Of a stretch of 22,278 nt of DNA, positions 7,135 through 15,004 are shown in pieces. The DNA lies in contig CAZMKO010000039.1 of assembly GCA_964566965.1 (NCBI GenBank), positions 1 through 22,278 of the forward strand, in the 5' to 3' direction. Made by a program: the position numbers and the translations under genes. This DNA comes from Oleiagrimonas sp964566965. GTDB lineage: Bacteria > Pseudomonadota > Gammaproteobacteria > Xanthomonadales > Rhodanobacteraceae. The notes under the pieces were generated by a model. That model was not told the DNA's origin and made no database searches. It saw nothing but the letters and a program-made list of their open reading frames with translations. Every line of letters begins with the position of its first letter. Position 1 is the stretch's first letter.

Positions 7135-8601
7135 TCAACGGGCCGGCGGCAGGGCGCCGGACTTGCGCTCCTTGCGCAACTGGCTGTGCCAGCGCCCGTA
7201 GATGAAATAGATGGCCAGGCCGATGATGGTCCAGATCACCATCAGGGTCCAGTTGTACCAGCTCATTTGCACCAGCAGGAACAGGCAGCTGAGGATGCCC
7301 AGCGAGCAGATCAACGGCGCCCACGGCACGCGGAACGTGCGCGGCAGGTCGGGCTGGGTATGGCGCAGGATCCATACGCCGCCGCACACGGCCATGAACG
7401 CGATCAGGGTACCCATGGAGACCAGCTCGCCGAGAACGTCCAGCGGGAAGATCGCGGCCAGCACGGCAATGCCAAGCCCCGTGATGAGGGTATTGATGTG
7501 CGGCGTGCGATGGCGCGGGTGGACCTTGGCGAAGACCTTCGGCAGCAGGCCGTCGCGGGCCATGATCATGAAGATGCGCGGCTGCGCGATGATCATCACC
7601 AGCACCACCGAGGACAGGCCCAGCAGCGCGCCGACCTCGACCACGCCACGTAGCCAGTTCAATTCGGGGTGGCTGGCAATCGCCGTTACCACCGGCTCAC
7701 GCGTGCCCAGCTGGTCGAACGGCGTGAGGCCGGTCATGACCGCGGCCATGGCGATGTACAACACGGTGCACAGGCCCAGCGAGGCCAGGATGCCGATGGG
7801 CAGGTCGCGTTGCGGATTGCGTGATTCCTGCGCGGCCACCGACGTGGCCTCGAACCCGATATAGGCGAAAAACACCATCGCGGCGCCGCGGAAAATGCCG
7901 CTCCATCCGTACTCGTTGCCTCCCGCGGACTCGGGAATGAACGGCTTCCAGTTGGAACTGTCGACATACTGCCAGCCGACGATGATCACCAGCACGATCA
8001 ATGCCACCTTCAGGAAGACCATGACCATGTTGGCACCGCTGGACTCGCGGATGCCGACGTAGCACAACCAGGTCAGGCCAAGCACCAGGATCACCGCCGG
8101 CAGGTCGAGCAGGGCGCCGGTGAGCACCATGTGGCCGTCCTGAAATGCGACCGGCGCGCTGGTCAGCGCCGCCGGTATATCCAGGCCCACATGGTGCAGC
8201 AGGCTCATCAGATAGCCCGTCCAGCTCACGGCCACGGCCGACGCCGATACGCCGTATTCCAGTACCAGGTTCCAGCCGATGAACCAGGCCATCAATTCGC
8301 CCAACGTGGCGTAGGCGTAGGAGTACGCGCTGCCGGCGACCGGAATCAGTGTGGCGAACTCGGCGTAGCACAGCGCCGTGAACATGCTCACCACTGCGGC
8401 GAGAATGAACGAAAGAATGACCGCCGGTCCGGCGAAATCCGCCGCGGCAACACCCGTGATGACGAAAATGCCGCTGCCGATGACGGCGCCGATGCCCAGC
8501 GCGATCAGCCCCCACGGACCGAGCGTGCGGCGCAGTCCCGGGCCGTGGATGTCGTCGTCGTTCTTGAAGCTGGTCTTGCGGGCGAGCAGTTGTTCCAACA
8601 T
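7135..8601 (-). CDS. APC-superfamily amino-acid permease (cationic amino acid transporter-like), copy 1
   Basis: A 488-residue integral membrane protein with about 12 hydrophobic segments. The first helix contains GIGAVIGSGIFVITG, the unwound substrate-binding signature of APC transporters, preceded by the cytoplasmic LRRTLGPWGLIALG. FFAYIGFEATSVAAQE and NPQRDLPIGI are typical of the CAT/YfnA branch of amino acid-proton symporters. The substrate cannot be assigned. It starts 31 bases downstream of a closely similar permease on the same strand, so the two look like a tandem duplication in one transcript. The start at 8601 gives MLEQLLARKTSF, with only a weak ribosome site (AGGAA, about 10 bases upstream). 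Confidence 0.9.
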   Translation of the reverse strand: MLEQLLARKTSFKNDDDIHGPGLRRTLGPWGLIALGIGAVIGSGIFVITGVAAADFAGPAVILSFILAAVVSMFTALCYAEFATLIPVAGSAYSYAYATLGELMAWFIGWNLVLEYGVSASAVAVSWTGYLMSLLHHVGLDIPAALTSAPVAFQDGHMVLTGALLDLPAVILVLGLTWLCYVGIRESSGANMVMVFLKVALIVLVIIVGWQYVDSSNWKPFIPESAGGNEYGWSGIFRGAAMVFFAYIGFEATSVAAQESRNPQRDLPIGILASLGLCTVLYIAMAAVMTGLTPFDQLGTREPVVTAIASHPELNWLRGVVEVGALLGLSSVVLVMIIAQPRIFMIMARDGLLPKVFAKVHPRHRTPHINTLITGLGIAVLAAIFPLDVLGELVSMGTLIAFMAVCGGVWILRHTQPDLPRTFRVPWAPLICSLGILSCLFLLVQMSWYNWTLMVIWTIIGLAIYFIYGRWHSQLRKERKSGALPPAR

Positions 8602-8632
8602 GCGGAAGGCGTTCCTGGCGGTGTCGAATGGA

Positions 8633-10168
8633 TCAGGGGGCGTCGGTGCGTGCCGGGCGATCCGCCGCGCGCAGACGGCTGTGGCGGTACCCGTAGAACC
8701 CGTAGATCAGGAAACCGACGACGATCCAGGGCACCAGCACCTGCCAGCGCACGGCGAACACCTGCCAGAACAGGTACAGGCAGATCGCCGCGCCCAGTGG
8801 GCATACCACCCACGGCATCGGAACACGGAACGAGCGCTCGAGCTGCGGACGAGTGTAGCGCAGGATCAGCACGCCGATGCACACCGTGGCGAACGCCAGC
8901 AGGGTGCCCATGGACACCACATCGCCGAGCACGTCAACCGGGAACAGGCCGGCCAGCACGATGGCGGTGATGGCCACGATGACGGTGCCCAGGTGCGGCG
9001 TGCGGTATTTGCGGTGCACGCGGCCGAACGGCTTCGGCAGCAGGCCGTCGCGGGACATCGTGTAGGCGATGCGCGGCAGGCCCATCATCATCACCAGCAC
9101 CACCGAGGACAGGCCCAGCAGCGCGCCGATGACCACGGTGCCCTTGAGCACATGCAGCACGTGGCTGGCGGTGGTGCCCGGCTCGACCACGTTGCCGAGT
9201 ACGTAGTTGAGCGCGGTGGCGACCGGCTCCGGCGTGTTGAGGATCTGGAACGGCGCGATGCCGGTCAGCACTGCCGACATGGCCATGTACAACACCGTGC
9301 ATACCAGCAGCGAACCGAGGATGCCGATGGGCATGTCGCGCTTGGGGTTCTTGGCTTCGCCGGCGGCCGTGGACACCGCGTCGAAGCCGATGTAGGCAAA
9401 GAACACCAGCGAGGCCGCGCGCAGCACGCCGGGCCAGCCGTAACGCGTGCCGCCCTCGTTTTCCGGAATGAACGGATGCCAGAAATGCGGCTGGATATAA
9501 TGGAAGGTGAGCGCCAGGAACAGCAGAATCACGATCACCTTGATCGCCACGATGATGCCGTTGACAGTGGCCGACTCGGTGATGCCGCGATAGCACAGCA
9601 CGCCGATGGCGCCGCAGATCACCACGGCGGGCAGATTGATCAGGCTGCCGGTGGTGGTCAAGTGGCCGGCATCGTCGAAGCCGAATGGTGCCCGGTCCAG
9701 CATGGCCGGCAGCTCGATATGCAGCATGCGCAACAGTTCGTTGAAATAACCGGCCCAGCCGACGGCGACGGTGGATGCCGCGAACAGGTATTCCAACACC
9801 AGACACCAGCCCACGAACCAGGCCACCACTTCGCCCAGCGTGGCATAGGTGTAGGAGTAGGCGCTGCCGGATACCGGCAGCATGGCTGCGAACTCCGCAT
9901 AACAAAGACCGGCCAGGGCACAGGCCAGACCGGCGAACACGAAACTGATGATGAGGGCGGGTCCGGCGAACTGCGCCGCGGCCGTGCCGGTGATGACGAA
10001 GATACCCGCGCCGATGACGGCGCCGACCCCGAGCATTACCAGATGTTTTGCCGTCAATACCCGTTTGAGGGAGCCTTCACCGGCAAGGGCGCCATCCTCG
10101 GCGGGTTCTCCTGCATCTACATGGGCAGCCGCTTCGATGGAATGGGTCGCGAACAGGTTTTTCAGCAT
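8633..10168 (-). CDS. APC-superfamily amino-acid permease (cationic amino acid transporter-like), copy 2
   Basis: A 511-residue permease with about 12 transmembrane segments, paralogous to the downstream gene. It shares GVGAVIGAGIFVITG in helix 1, VFFAYIGFDAVSTAAGE in the middle and GLLPKPFGRVHRKYRTPH in the late loop. It differs mainly by a longer N-terminal tail (about residues 1-35, acidic and Ala-rich) and an extra stretch near VLGNVVEPGTTASHVLHVLKG. The start at 10168 (MLKNLFATHS) has GAGAG 7 bases upstream on the minus strand; 21 more codons are open upstream but look non-coding. It is the first gene of the pair and diverges from the NUDIX gene. The substrate is unknown. Confidence 0.9.
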   Translation of the reverse strand: MLKNLFATHSIEAAAHVDAGEPAEDGALAGEGSLKRVLTAKHLVMLGVGAVIGAGIFVITGTAAAQFAGPALIISFVFAGLACALAGLCYAEFAAMLPVSGSAYSYTYATLGEVVAWFVGWCLVLEYLFAASTVAVGWAGYFNELLRMLHIELPAMLDRAPFGFDDAGHLTTTGSLINLPAVVICGAIGVLCYRGITESATVNGIIVAIKVIVILLFLALTFHYIQPHFWHPFIPENEGGTRYGWPGVLRAASLVFFAYIGFDAVSTAAGEAKNPKRDMPIGILGSLLVCTVLYMAMSAVLTGIAPFQILNTPEPVATALNYVLGNVVEPGTTASHVLHVLKGTVVIGALLGLSSVVLVMMMGLPRIAYTMSRDGLLPKPFGRVHRKYRTPHLGTVIVAITAIVLAGLFPVDVLGDVVSMGTLLAFATVCIGVLILRYTRPQLERSFRVPMPWVVCPLGAAICLYLFWQVFAVRWQVLVPWIVVGFLIYGFYGYRHSRLRAADRPARTDAP

Positions 10169-10318
10169 CGGGATACTCTCGGCAAGGCGCCTTGCGGACG
10201 AAATGGCCATGGCGCAATGGCCAGTCACCATATCCCACTCGATTGCTTTCGTACAAGCGCCATTCAGGGGCGCATTTCACGCTTCCCGCGACCCGTGGAT
10301 TCATGCACAATGCCCGTC

Positions 10319-10882
10319 ATGCATACGTTTCAGGCCGCGCTGGATAGCGCTTTTCGACATTATCGTGACCAATGGCCTATGCAGTCGGACACGGTCGACG
10401 ATTTTCTGCGTTTTCTGCATTCGCACCCGGATGTATTCGAACGCGGTCATGCCCTCGGGCATTTCACCGGTTCGGCCTGGCTGGTCAGCGGCGACGGCAA
10501 ACGGACGCTTCTGACGCATCACCGCAAATTGGATCGTTGGCTGCAGTTGGGTGGTCACGCCGATGGCGATGGTGACTTGGCGCGGGTGGCGTTGCGCGAG
10601 GCCGAGGAAGAATCGGGTCTGAGCGGATTGCGGGTCGAGGGCGCGGTATTCGACCTCGATCGGCACCACATTCCGGCGCGCGGCGATGAACCGGCGCATT
10701 GGCATTACGATGTGCGTTACGTGGTGCGTGCGGGCGTCGACGAGCATTTCGTGGTCAGTCCCGAATCACACGCGTTGGCCTGGCGTGACATCAGCCGGGT
10801 CGCCGCCGATCCGGCGCTGGGCCCATCGTTGCGTCGCATGGCGACGCGCTGGTTGGACGCAAGCCAACGGTTCAAACCGTAG
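10319..10882 (+). CDS. NUDIX hydrolase family protein
   Basis: A 187-residue single-domain protein. The NUDIX box, encoded at about 10552-10620, has the invariant REAEEESGL half but carries Gly where the first Glu of the consensus (G-x5-E-x7-REUxEExGU) is expected, in GGHADGDGDL. GGHADGD at this place is, as I recall, common in one NUDIX subfamily, so loss of activity should not be assumed. Substrates of such proteins range over nucleotides and other diphosphates; none can be named here. The start may be the ATG at 10310 (three residues longer) or 10319. The frame is open for almost 2 kb upstream, but that is antisense to the permeases. The gene ends inside a small palindrome, ACGGTT-CA-AACCGT, then repeat copy B. 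Confidence 0.88.
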   Translation: MHTFQAALDSAFRHYRDQWPMQSDTVDDFLRFLHSHPDVFERGHALGHFTGSAWLVSGDGKRTLLTHHRKLDRWLQLGGHADGDGDLARVALREAEEESGLSGLRVEGAVFDLDRHHIPARGDEPAHWHYDVRYVVRAGVDEHFVVSPESHALAWRDISRVAADPALGPSLRRMATRWLDASQRFKP

Positions 10883-10893
10883 ATATGCTTCGA

Positions 10894-10983
10894 GGCGCGA
10901 CCGGCGATGCGGGAAGCAGCGTGTCTCGCGGCCAGGTTGGTTGCGGCTTCCATCGCTCCCGCACCGGCATTCGAGCCTCAAGG
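10894..10983 (-). repeat. Long dispersed repeat, copy B
   Basis: The reverse complement runs GGAGCGATGGAAGCCGC, a diverged centre, CCGCGAGACACG, then CCGGTCGCGCC, matching copy A along about 65 bases. The right inverted arm is cut short beside the end of the NUDIX gene. Upstream on the minus strand, GAGGCTCGAATG resembles the GAGCCCGAATGG that precedes copy E. It lies between convergent genes. Confidence 0.6.
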
Positions 10984-10984
10984 T

Positions 10985-11039
10985 TGACCTGTACCGAAAA
11001 CGCGGGAAATTGGCGCGTTGTCACAAGGCGGGCGCGGCT
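10985..11039 (-). repeat. Degenerate further copy of the long repeat
   Basis: On the minus strand this reads CTTGTGACAACGCGCC, then AATTTCCCGCGTTTTCGGT, comparable to the centre of copy C. The similarity is partial and the arms are not clear. It fills the gap between copy B and the stop codon of the dioxygenase gene. Confidence 0.35.
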
Positions 11040-11567
11040 TCAGCCCTGACTGTATTGGGCTGGCGCCGGATTGAGGTGACCGCAGGCATCGCAGGTGCGT
11101 GCGTCATGCGATGCGTAGAATCGTTCGAACACCGGCGGGAAGTCGGTTTCGATGCTGTCGAGGTGGAAGTATTCCTCGTACAGCTTGTGGTTGCATTGTT
11201 CGCAATACCACAACAGGCCGTCCTTCTCGTGCGCGAGCCGCCGGCGTTCCAGGACCAGGCCGACCGAGCCCGGCATGCGCTGCGGCGAGTGCGGTGTGCG
11301 GGCGGGCAGGTAGAACATCTCGCCGGCGCGGATCGGGATGTCACGCGGTTTGCCCTCGTCTTGCACCTTCAGCACCATGTCGCCTTCGACCTGGTAGAAA
11401 AACTCGGGGGCTTCGTCGAAGTGATAGTCGGTGCGCGAGTTGGGCCCGCCGACCACCATGACGATGAAGTCGTCGTCAACGATGCATTTGTTGCCCACCG
11501 GCGGTTTCAGCAGGTGGCGGTGGTCTTCGATCCATTGCTGGAAGTTGAAGGCGTCGGGCAGGGCCAT
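11040..11567 (-). CDS. nbaC: 3-hydroxyanthranilate 3,4-dioxygenase
   Basis: A 175-residue cupin that opens the ring of 3-hydroxyanthranilate, giving aminocarboxymuconate semialdehyde, in kynurenine breakdown or quinolinate/NAD synthesis. Fe(II) ligands are His49, Glu55 and His93 (YHFDEAPEFF and RTPHSPQR). The substrate-binding Arg45, Arg97 and Glu107 are present. The C-terminus keeps the second, rubredoxin-like iron site of the bacterial enzymes: CEQC (Cys122, Cys125) and CDAC (Cys159, Cys162). Length fits the bacterial form. No other kynurenine-pathway gene is in the window. It lies 66 bases downstream of the PLP enzyme on the same strand and may be co-transcribed. GGAAT lies about 6 bases before the ATG. 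Confidence 0.94.
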   Translation of the reverse strand: MALPDAFNFQQWIEDHRHLLKPPVGNKCIVDDDFIVMVVGGPNSRTDYHFDEAPEFFYQVEGDMVLKVQDEGKPRDIPIRAGEMFYLPARTPHSPQRMPGSVGLVLERRRLAHEKDGLLWYCEQCNHKLYEEYFHLDSIETDFPPVFERFYASHDARTCDACGHLNPAPAQYSQG

Positions 11568-11633
11568 GGGCGATTCCTGGGGCGTGTGGATGCCAACATA
11601 GCGCGATCGGTGTCGCGTGTGCAGTGACCGCGA

Positions 11634-12704
11634 TCAGGCGTCGCGCCAGCGGCCGCTGTCCAGCACGGTCTGCAGGCGCGTCAGGTGGGCGTCGACGTCC
11701 AATCCCTGCTCGGACAGCCAGTCGGGGTTGTAGCAGGTGTCGGCGTAGCGGTTGCCGCGATCGCAGATCAGGGTGATCACCGGTCCGGTCTCGCCGGCGA
11801 CACGCATTTCGCACATCAGCCGCAGCGCGCCGACCAGGTTGGTACCGGTGGAACCGCCGCAGCGCCATCCCAGCAGGCGTTCGAGGATGCGCAGCGCGGC
11901 CATGCTGGCGGCATCGGGCACTTTCAGCATGCGGTCGATGACACCGGGAATGAACGACGGTTCCACGCGCGGACGGCCGATTCCCTCGATGCGCGAGCCG
12001 CAGGCCAGGCGCAGGCTGGTGTCGCCGGTTTTGAAATAATCGTGGAATACCGAGTTTTCCGGATCGACCACGCACAGGTTGGTTTCCACACTGCGGCCGG
12101 CGGCGTAGCGGATGTAACGGCCGATAGTGGCCGAGGTGCCGCCGGTACCGGCCGATGCCACGACCCAGCGCGGCATGGGATCGGGTTCCATGGCCATCTG
12201 CCGAAAAATGGATTCGGCGATATTGTTGTTGCCGCGCCAGTCGGTGGCGCGCTCGGCGTGCGTGAACTGGTCCATGTAGTGGCCGTTGCACTCGCTGGCC
12301 AGACGCTCGGCCTCGCTGTAGATGTCGGTGCCGTCGACAGGGTGGATGCGCCCGCCGTGGCGCTCGATCAGGGCCAGCTTGTCGCGCGAGGTGTGGCGGG
12401 GTACCACCGCAATGAAGGGCAGGCCGAGCAGCTTCGCGAAGTAGGCCTCGGAAATGGCGGTGCTGCCGCTGGATGCCTCCACCACCGACTGCCCTTCGGT
12501 CAGCCAGCCGTTGCAGATGGCGTATAGAAACAGCGAGCGCGCCAGACGGTGCTTGAGGCTGCCGGTGGGGTGCGCCGATTCATCCTTGAAGTACAGCGGG
12601 ATGCCGGGAAATGCGGGCAGATCGACGCGGATCAGATGGGTATCCGCGGAGCGTGCGGCTTCGGCGGCGAGGATGTCGAGGCAGTGGCGGGTCCAGGTAT
12701 GCAT
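11634..12704 (-). CDS. PLP-dependent cysteine synthase-family protein
   Basis: A 356-residue fold-type II PLP enzyme. The Schiff-base lysine is Lys51 in HPTGSLKHR; the substrate/phosphate loop is EASSGSTAIS (about 76-85), and the glycine-rich PLP phosphate loop is AGTGGTSAT. LKHRLARSLFLYAICNGW and YMDQFTHAERATDWRGNNNIAES mark a distinct subfamily from CysK/CysM, related to proteins annotated as cysteine synthase family, including the mycobacterial cysteine desulfhydrase Cds1. The reaction direction (synthesis or desulfhydration) is therefore open. The start at 12704 (MHTWTRHCLD) matches the usual family length; the frame upstream to 12779 is non-family sequence. No strong ribosome site is visible. 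Confidence 0.87.
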   Translation of the reverse strand: MHTWTRHCLDILAAEAARSADTHLIRVDLPAFPGIPLYFKDESAHPTGSLKHRLARSLFLYAICNGWLTEGQSVVEASSGSTAISEAYFAKLLGLPFIAVVPRHTSRDKLALIERHGGRIHPVDGTDIYSEAERLASECNGHYMDQFTHAERATDWRGNNNIAESIFRQMAMEPDPMPRWVVASAGTGGTSATIGRYIRYAAGRSVETNLCVVDPENSVFHDYFKTGDTSLRLACGSRIEGIGRPRVEPSFIPGVIDRMLKVPDAASMAALRILERLLGWRCGGSTGTNLVGALRLMCEMRVAGETGPVITLICDRGNRYADTCYNPDWLSEQGLDVDAHLTRLQTVLDSGRWRDA

Positions 12705-12784
12705 GGGCTTGGTGGTGTGGCGGGTCCGTGGGTGGAAGCGCGACCAGTGTACGACCCCACCCGGTTCGTGGCTTGTCATGGATC

Positions 12785-12859
12785 AGGTCGAAGCCAGTCG
12801 GTCTTGCCGCGAGACACGTCATTTCCCGCGTTATCGGTCGCGCCTTCCAGCGCTCCCAC
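12785..12859 (+). repeat. Long dispersed repeat, copy C
   Basis: Bases 12799-12852 are about 90% identical to 6968-7020 of copy A, and the right arm (12838-12859) ends in GCGCTCCCACC. The left arm is degraded (GGTCGAAGCCAGTC). The gap 12705-12970 is otherwise empty except for copy D. Confidence 0.65.
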
Positions 12860-12869
12860 CAGTGGACCC

Positions 12870-12925
12870 CATGGCCCGAGTGGAATGTGCAGAAGCGGTG
12901 AAAGCCGCGACCTGCGCTTGCCACA
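12870..12925 (+). repeat. Partial long repeat, copy D
   Basis: GCCCGAGTGGAATG followed by AGAAGCGGTGAAAGCCGCGACC matches the beginning of copy E at 19561 and the left arm of copy A, but the centre and right arm are absent or too diverged to recognise. It lies upstream of the parE stop codon. Confidence 0.5.
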
Positions 12926-12970
12926 ACGCGCGCGATTGCAATGGACCGTGGATGTTCCAGACGGTGCTGG

Positions 12971-14860
12971 TCATACCTGCAGCGTGGCCAGGTCGCCCTT
13001 TTCCTCCAGCCAGGCCTTGCGGTCGGATGAGCGCTTCTTGGCCAGCAACATGTCCATCAGCTTGGCGCTGGCGTCGGTGCCGTCCACCGTCAACTGCACC
13101 AGACGCCGCGTGTCGGGGTGGATGGTGGATTCGCGCAGCTGCGAGGGGTTCATCTCGCCCAGGCCCTTGAAGCGCGTCACGTGCACGGCGCCCTTCATTT
13201 TTTCGCGTTCGACGCGCTCCAGCATGATGCGCTTTTCCTCTTCGTCCAGGCAGTAGAACACCTTCTTGCCCACGTCCACGCGAAACAGCGGCGGCATGGC
13301 CACGAACACGTGGCCCTCGCGTACCAGCGCCGGGAAGTGGCGCAGGAACAAGGCGCTCAGCAAGGTGGCAATGTGCAGACCATCGGAGTCGGCGTCAGCC
13401 AGGATGATCACCTTGTTGTAACGCAGTCCGGCCAGGTCGTCGCGGCCGGGGTCGCAACCGATGGCGATGGCCAGGTTGTGTACCTCCTCGGAAGCCAGCA
13501 CGGAGCCGGACTCGACTTCCCAAGTGTTGAGGATCTTGCCACGCAGCGGCAGGATGGCCTGGAAGTCCTTGTCGCGCGCCTGTTTGGCACTGCCGCCGGC
13601 CGAATCGCCCTCGACCAGGAACAGCTCGCTGTGCTCGGGGTCGGGATTGGCACAGTCGGCCAGCTTGCCGGGCAGGGCGGGACCCTGGGTGATCTTCTTG
13701 CGCACCACGCGCTTGGCTTTTTTGAGTCGCGCCGAGGCGTGCTCGATGGCCAGCTGCGCGATCTGCTCGCCGACGGCCACATTCTGGTTCAGCCACAGGC
13801 TGAAATTGTCGTGGACGGCACTTTCGACCATGCCGGCGGCGGGCCGCGAGGACAAGCGTTCCTTGGTCTGGCCGGCGAATTGCGGGTCGGTCATTTTCAG
13901 GCTCAGCACGAAGGTGAGCCGTTCCCAGACATCCTCCGGGGCCAGCTTGACGCCGCGTGGCAGCAGGTTGCGCAGGTCGCAGAACTCGCGCATGGCACTG
14001 GTCAGGCCGCTGCGCAGACCGTTGACGTGGGTGCCTCCCTGTACGGTGGGGATGAGGTTGACGTAGCTTTCCTGCACCGGCTCACCCTCGGGGAGCCAGG
14101 CCAGGGCGATGTCCACGCCGCCTTCGGCATCCTGCTGGTGGTGTACGAACAGCTCCTGCGGCAGGCAGGGCAGGCCGTCCAGCTCGGTGCGCAGGTAGTC
14201 GGTCAGGCCGTCCTGGTACTGCCAGGTGATTTCCTCGCCACTGGCTTCGTCGAGCAGGCGCACTTCCAGACCGGCACAGAGCACGGCCTTGGCGCGCAAC
14301 AGGTGCTTCAGTTTGGACAGGGAGATCTTCGGCGAGTCGAAATACGTCGCGTCCGGCCAGAAACGCAACGTCGTGCCGGTGTTGCGCTTGCCCACCGAGC
14401 CGACCACCTCCAGTTCCCGGCTGCGCTCGCCGCCGGCGAAGGCCATGCCGTATTCGCTGCCGTCGCGGCGGATGGTGACCTCCAGTTTCGTCGACAACGC
14501 GTTGACCACGGACACACCGACGCCATGCAGGCCGCCGGAGAAGGTGTAGTTCTTGCCGGAGAACTTGCCGCCGGCGTGCAAGCGGGTGAGGATCAGCTCG
14601 ACGCCGGGCACGCCTTCCTCGGGGTGGATGTCCACCGGCATGCCACGACCGTCGTCGCTGACCGCCACCGAGCCGTCCTTGTGCAGCGTGACGTCGATGC
14701 GCTTGGCATGGCCCGCCAGCGCTTCGTCGACAGAGTTGTCGACCACTTCCTGCACCAGGTGATTGGGCCGGGTGGTGTCGGTGTACATGCCGGGGCGGCG
14801 GCGCACCGGATCCAGGCCGGTGAGGACTTCGATGTCGACGGCGTTGTAGCGACTGCTCAT
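12971..14860 (-). CDS. parE: DNA topoisomerase IV subunit B (ParE)
   Basis: A 629-residue type IIA topoisomerase ATPase subunit that works with ParC to decatenate chromosomes; length equals E. coli ParE (about 630). The GHKL ATPase contains Glu38 in QEVVDNSVDEALAG, the ATP-lid motifs DDGRGMPVD and GGLHGVGVSVVNALS. The Toprim domain contains LVEGDSAGGSAKQARD, LPLRGKILN and the metal-binding ILADADSDG. The sequence GLHIATLLSALFLRHF and the absence of the long GyrB insertion favour ParE over GyrB. The start at 14860 (MSSRYNAVDIEV) is the family start; the open frame upstream translates the hairpin region. parC is not in the window. It lies 144 bases downstream of the aminopeptidase gene, same strand. 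Confidence 0.96.
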   Translation of the reverse strand: MSSRYNAVDIEVLTGLDPVRRRPGMYTDTTRPNHLVQEVVDNSVDEALAGHAKRIDVTLHKDGSVAVSDDGRGMPVDIHPEEGVPGVELILTRLHAGGKFSGKNYTFSGGLHGVGVSVVNALSTKLEVTIRRDGSEYGMAFAGGERSRELEVVGSVGKRNTGTTLRFWPDATYFDSPKISLSKLKHLLRAKAVLCAGLEVRLLDEASGEEITWQYQDGLTDYLRTELDGLPCLPQELFVHHQQDAEGGVDIALAWLPEGEPVQESYVNLIPTVQGGTHVNGLRSGLTSAMREFCDLRNLLPRGVKLAPEDVWERLTFVLSLKMTDPQFAGQTKERLSSRPAAGMVESAVHDNFSLWLNQNVAVGEQIAQLAIEHASARLKKAKRVVRKKITQGPALPGKLADCANPDPEHSELFLVEGDSAGGSAKQARDKDFQAILPLRGKILNTWEVESGSVLASEEVHNLAIAIGCDPGRDDLAGLRYNKVIILADADSDGLHIATLLSALFLRHFPALVREGHVFVAMPPLFRVDVGKKVFYCLDEEEKRIMLERVEREKMKGAVHVTRFKGLGEMNPSQLRESTIHPDTRRLVQLTVDGTDASAKLMDMLLAKKRSSDRKAWLEEKGDLATLQV

Positions 14861-14914
14861 GCGTGCGGTGATCCTGGTCGATCCGTGAAACGGGGGTGTG
14901 ACGTGCGTGCGGCC

Positions 14915-14990
14915 GGTAGGAGCCTGCCCTGCAGGCGATGGCATGGTGTACGGGATCATCCAACCATCGCCTGCAGGGCAGGCTCCCACC
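14915..14990. repeat. Long perfect inverted repeat (REP-type) between aminopeptidase and parE
   Basis: Bases 14919-14941 and 14964-14986 are exact reverse complements over 23 bp, with a 22-base loop; a few further pairs are possible after one mismatch (14915-14917 with 14988-14990). Each arm is itself partly palindromic (CCTGCAGG). The ends GGTAGGAGC and GCGATGG match the outer sequence of the shorter palindromes elsewhere in the window. It lies in the leader of parE. Confidence 0.8.
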
Positions 14991-15004
14991 TTTAAGGTGA
15001 CAGT

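Noticed and set aside
8378..10309. Open plus-strand frame of almost 2 kb leading into the NUDIX gene
   Set aside because: It is antisense to the two permeases, is rich in Arg, Gln, His and Gly without domain sequence, and its openness follows from the GC-biased third positions of the permease codons. Only the last 187-190 codons resemble a protein family.
10866..10882. Palindrome ACGGTTCAAACCGT at the NUDIX stop codon as a terminator
   Set aside because: The stem is only 6 bp with a 2-base loop and no T tract; it overlaps coding sequence and is too weak to claim.
14861..14989. Upstream extension of the parE frame
   Set aside because: The added residues translate the REP-type hairpin and have no counterpart in ParE proteins, whose N-terminus matches the ATG at 14860.
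13118..14995. Open plus-strand frame of 625 codons opposite parE
   Set aside because: It is a mirror frame of parE, which has all topoisomerase motifs. The antisense product shows no recognisable domain and no ribosome site.
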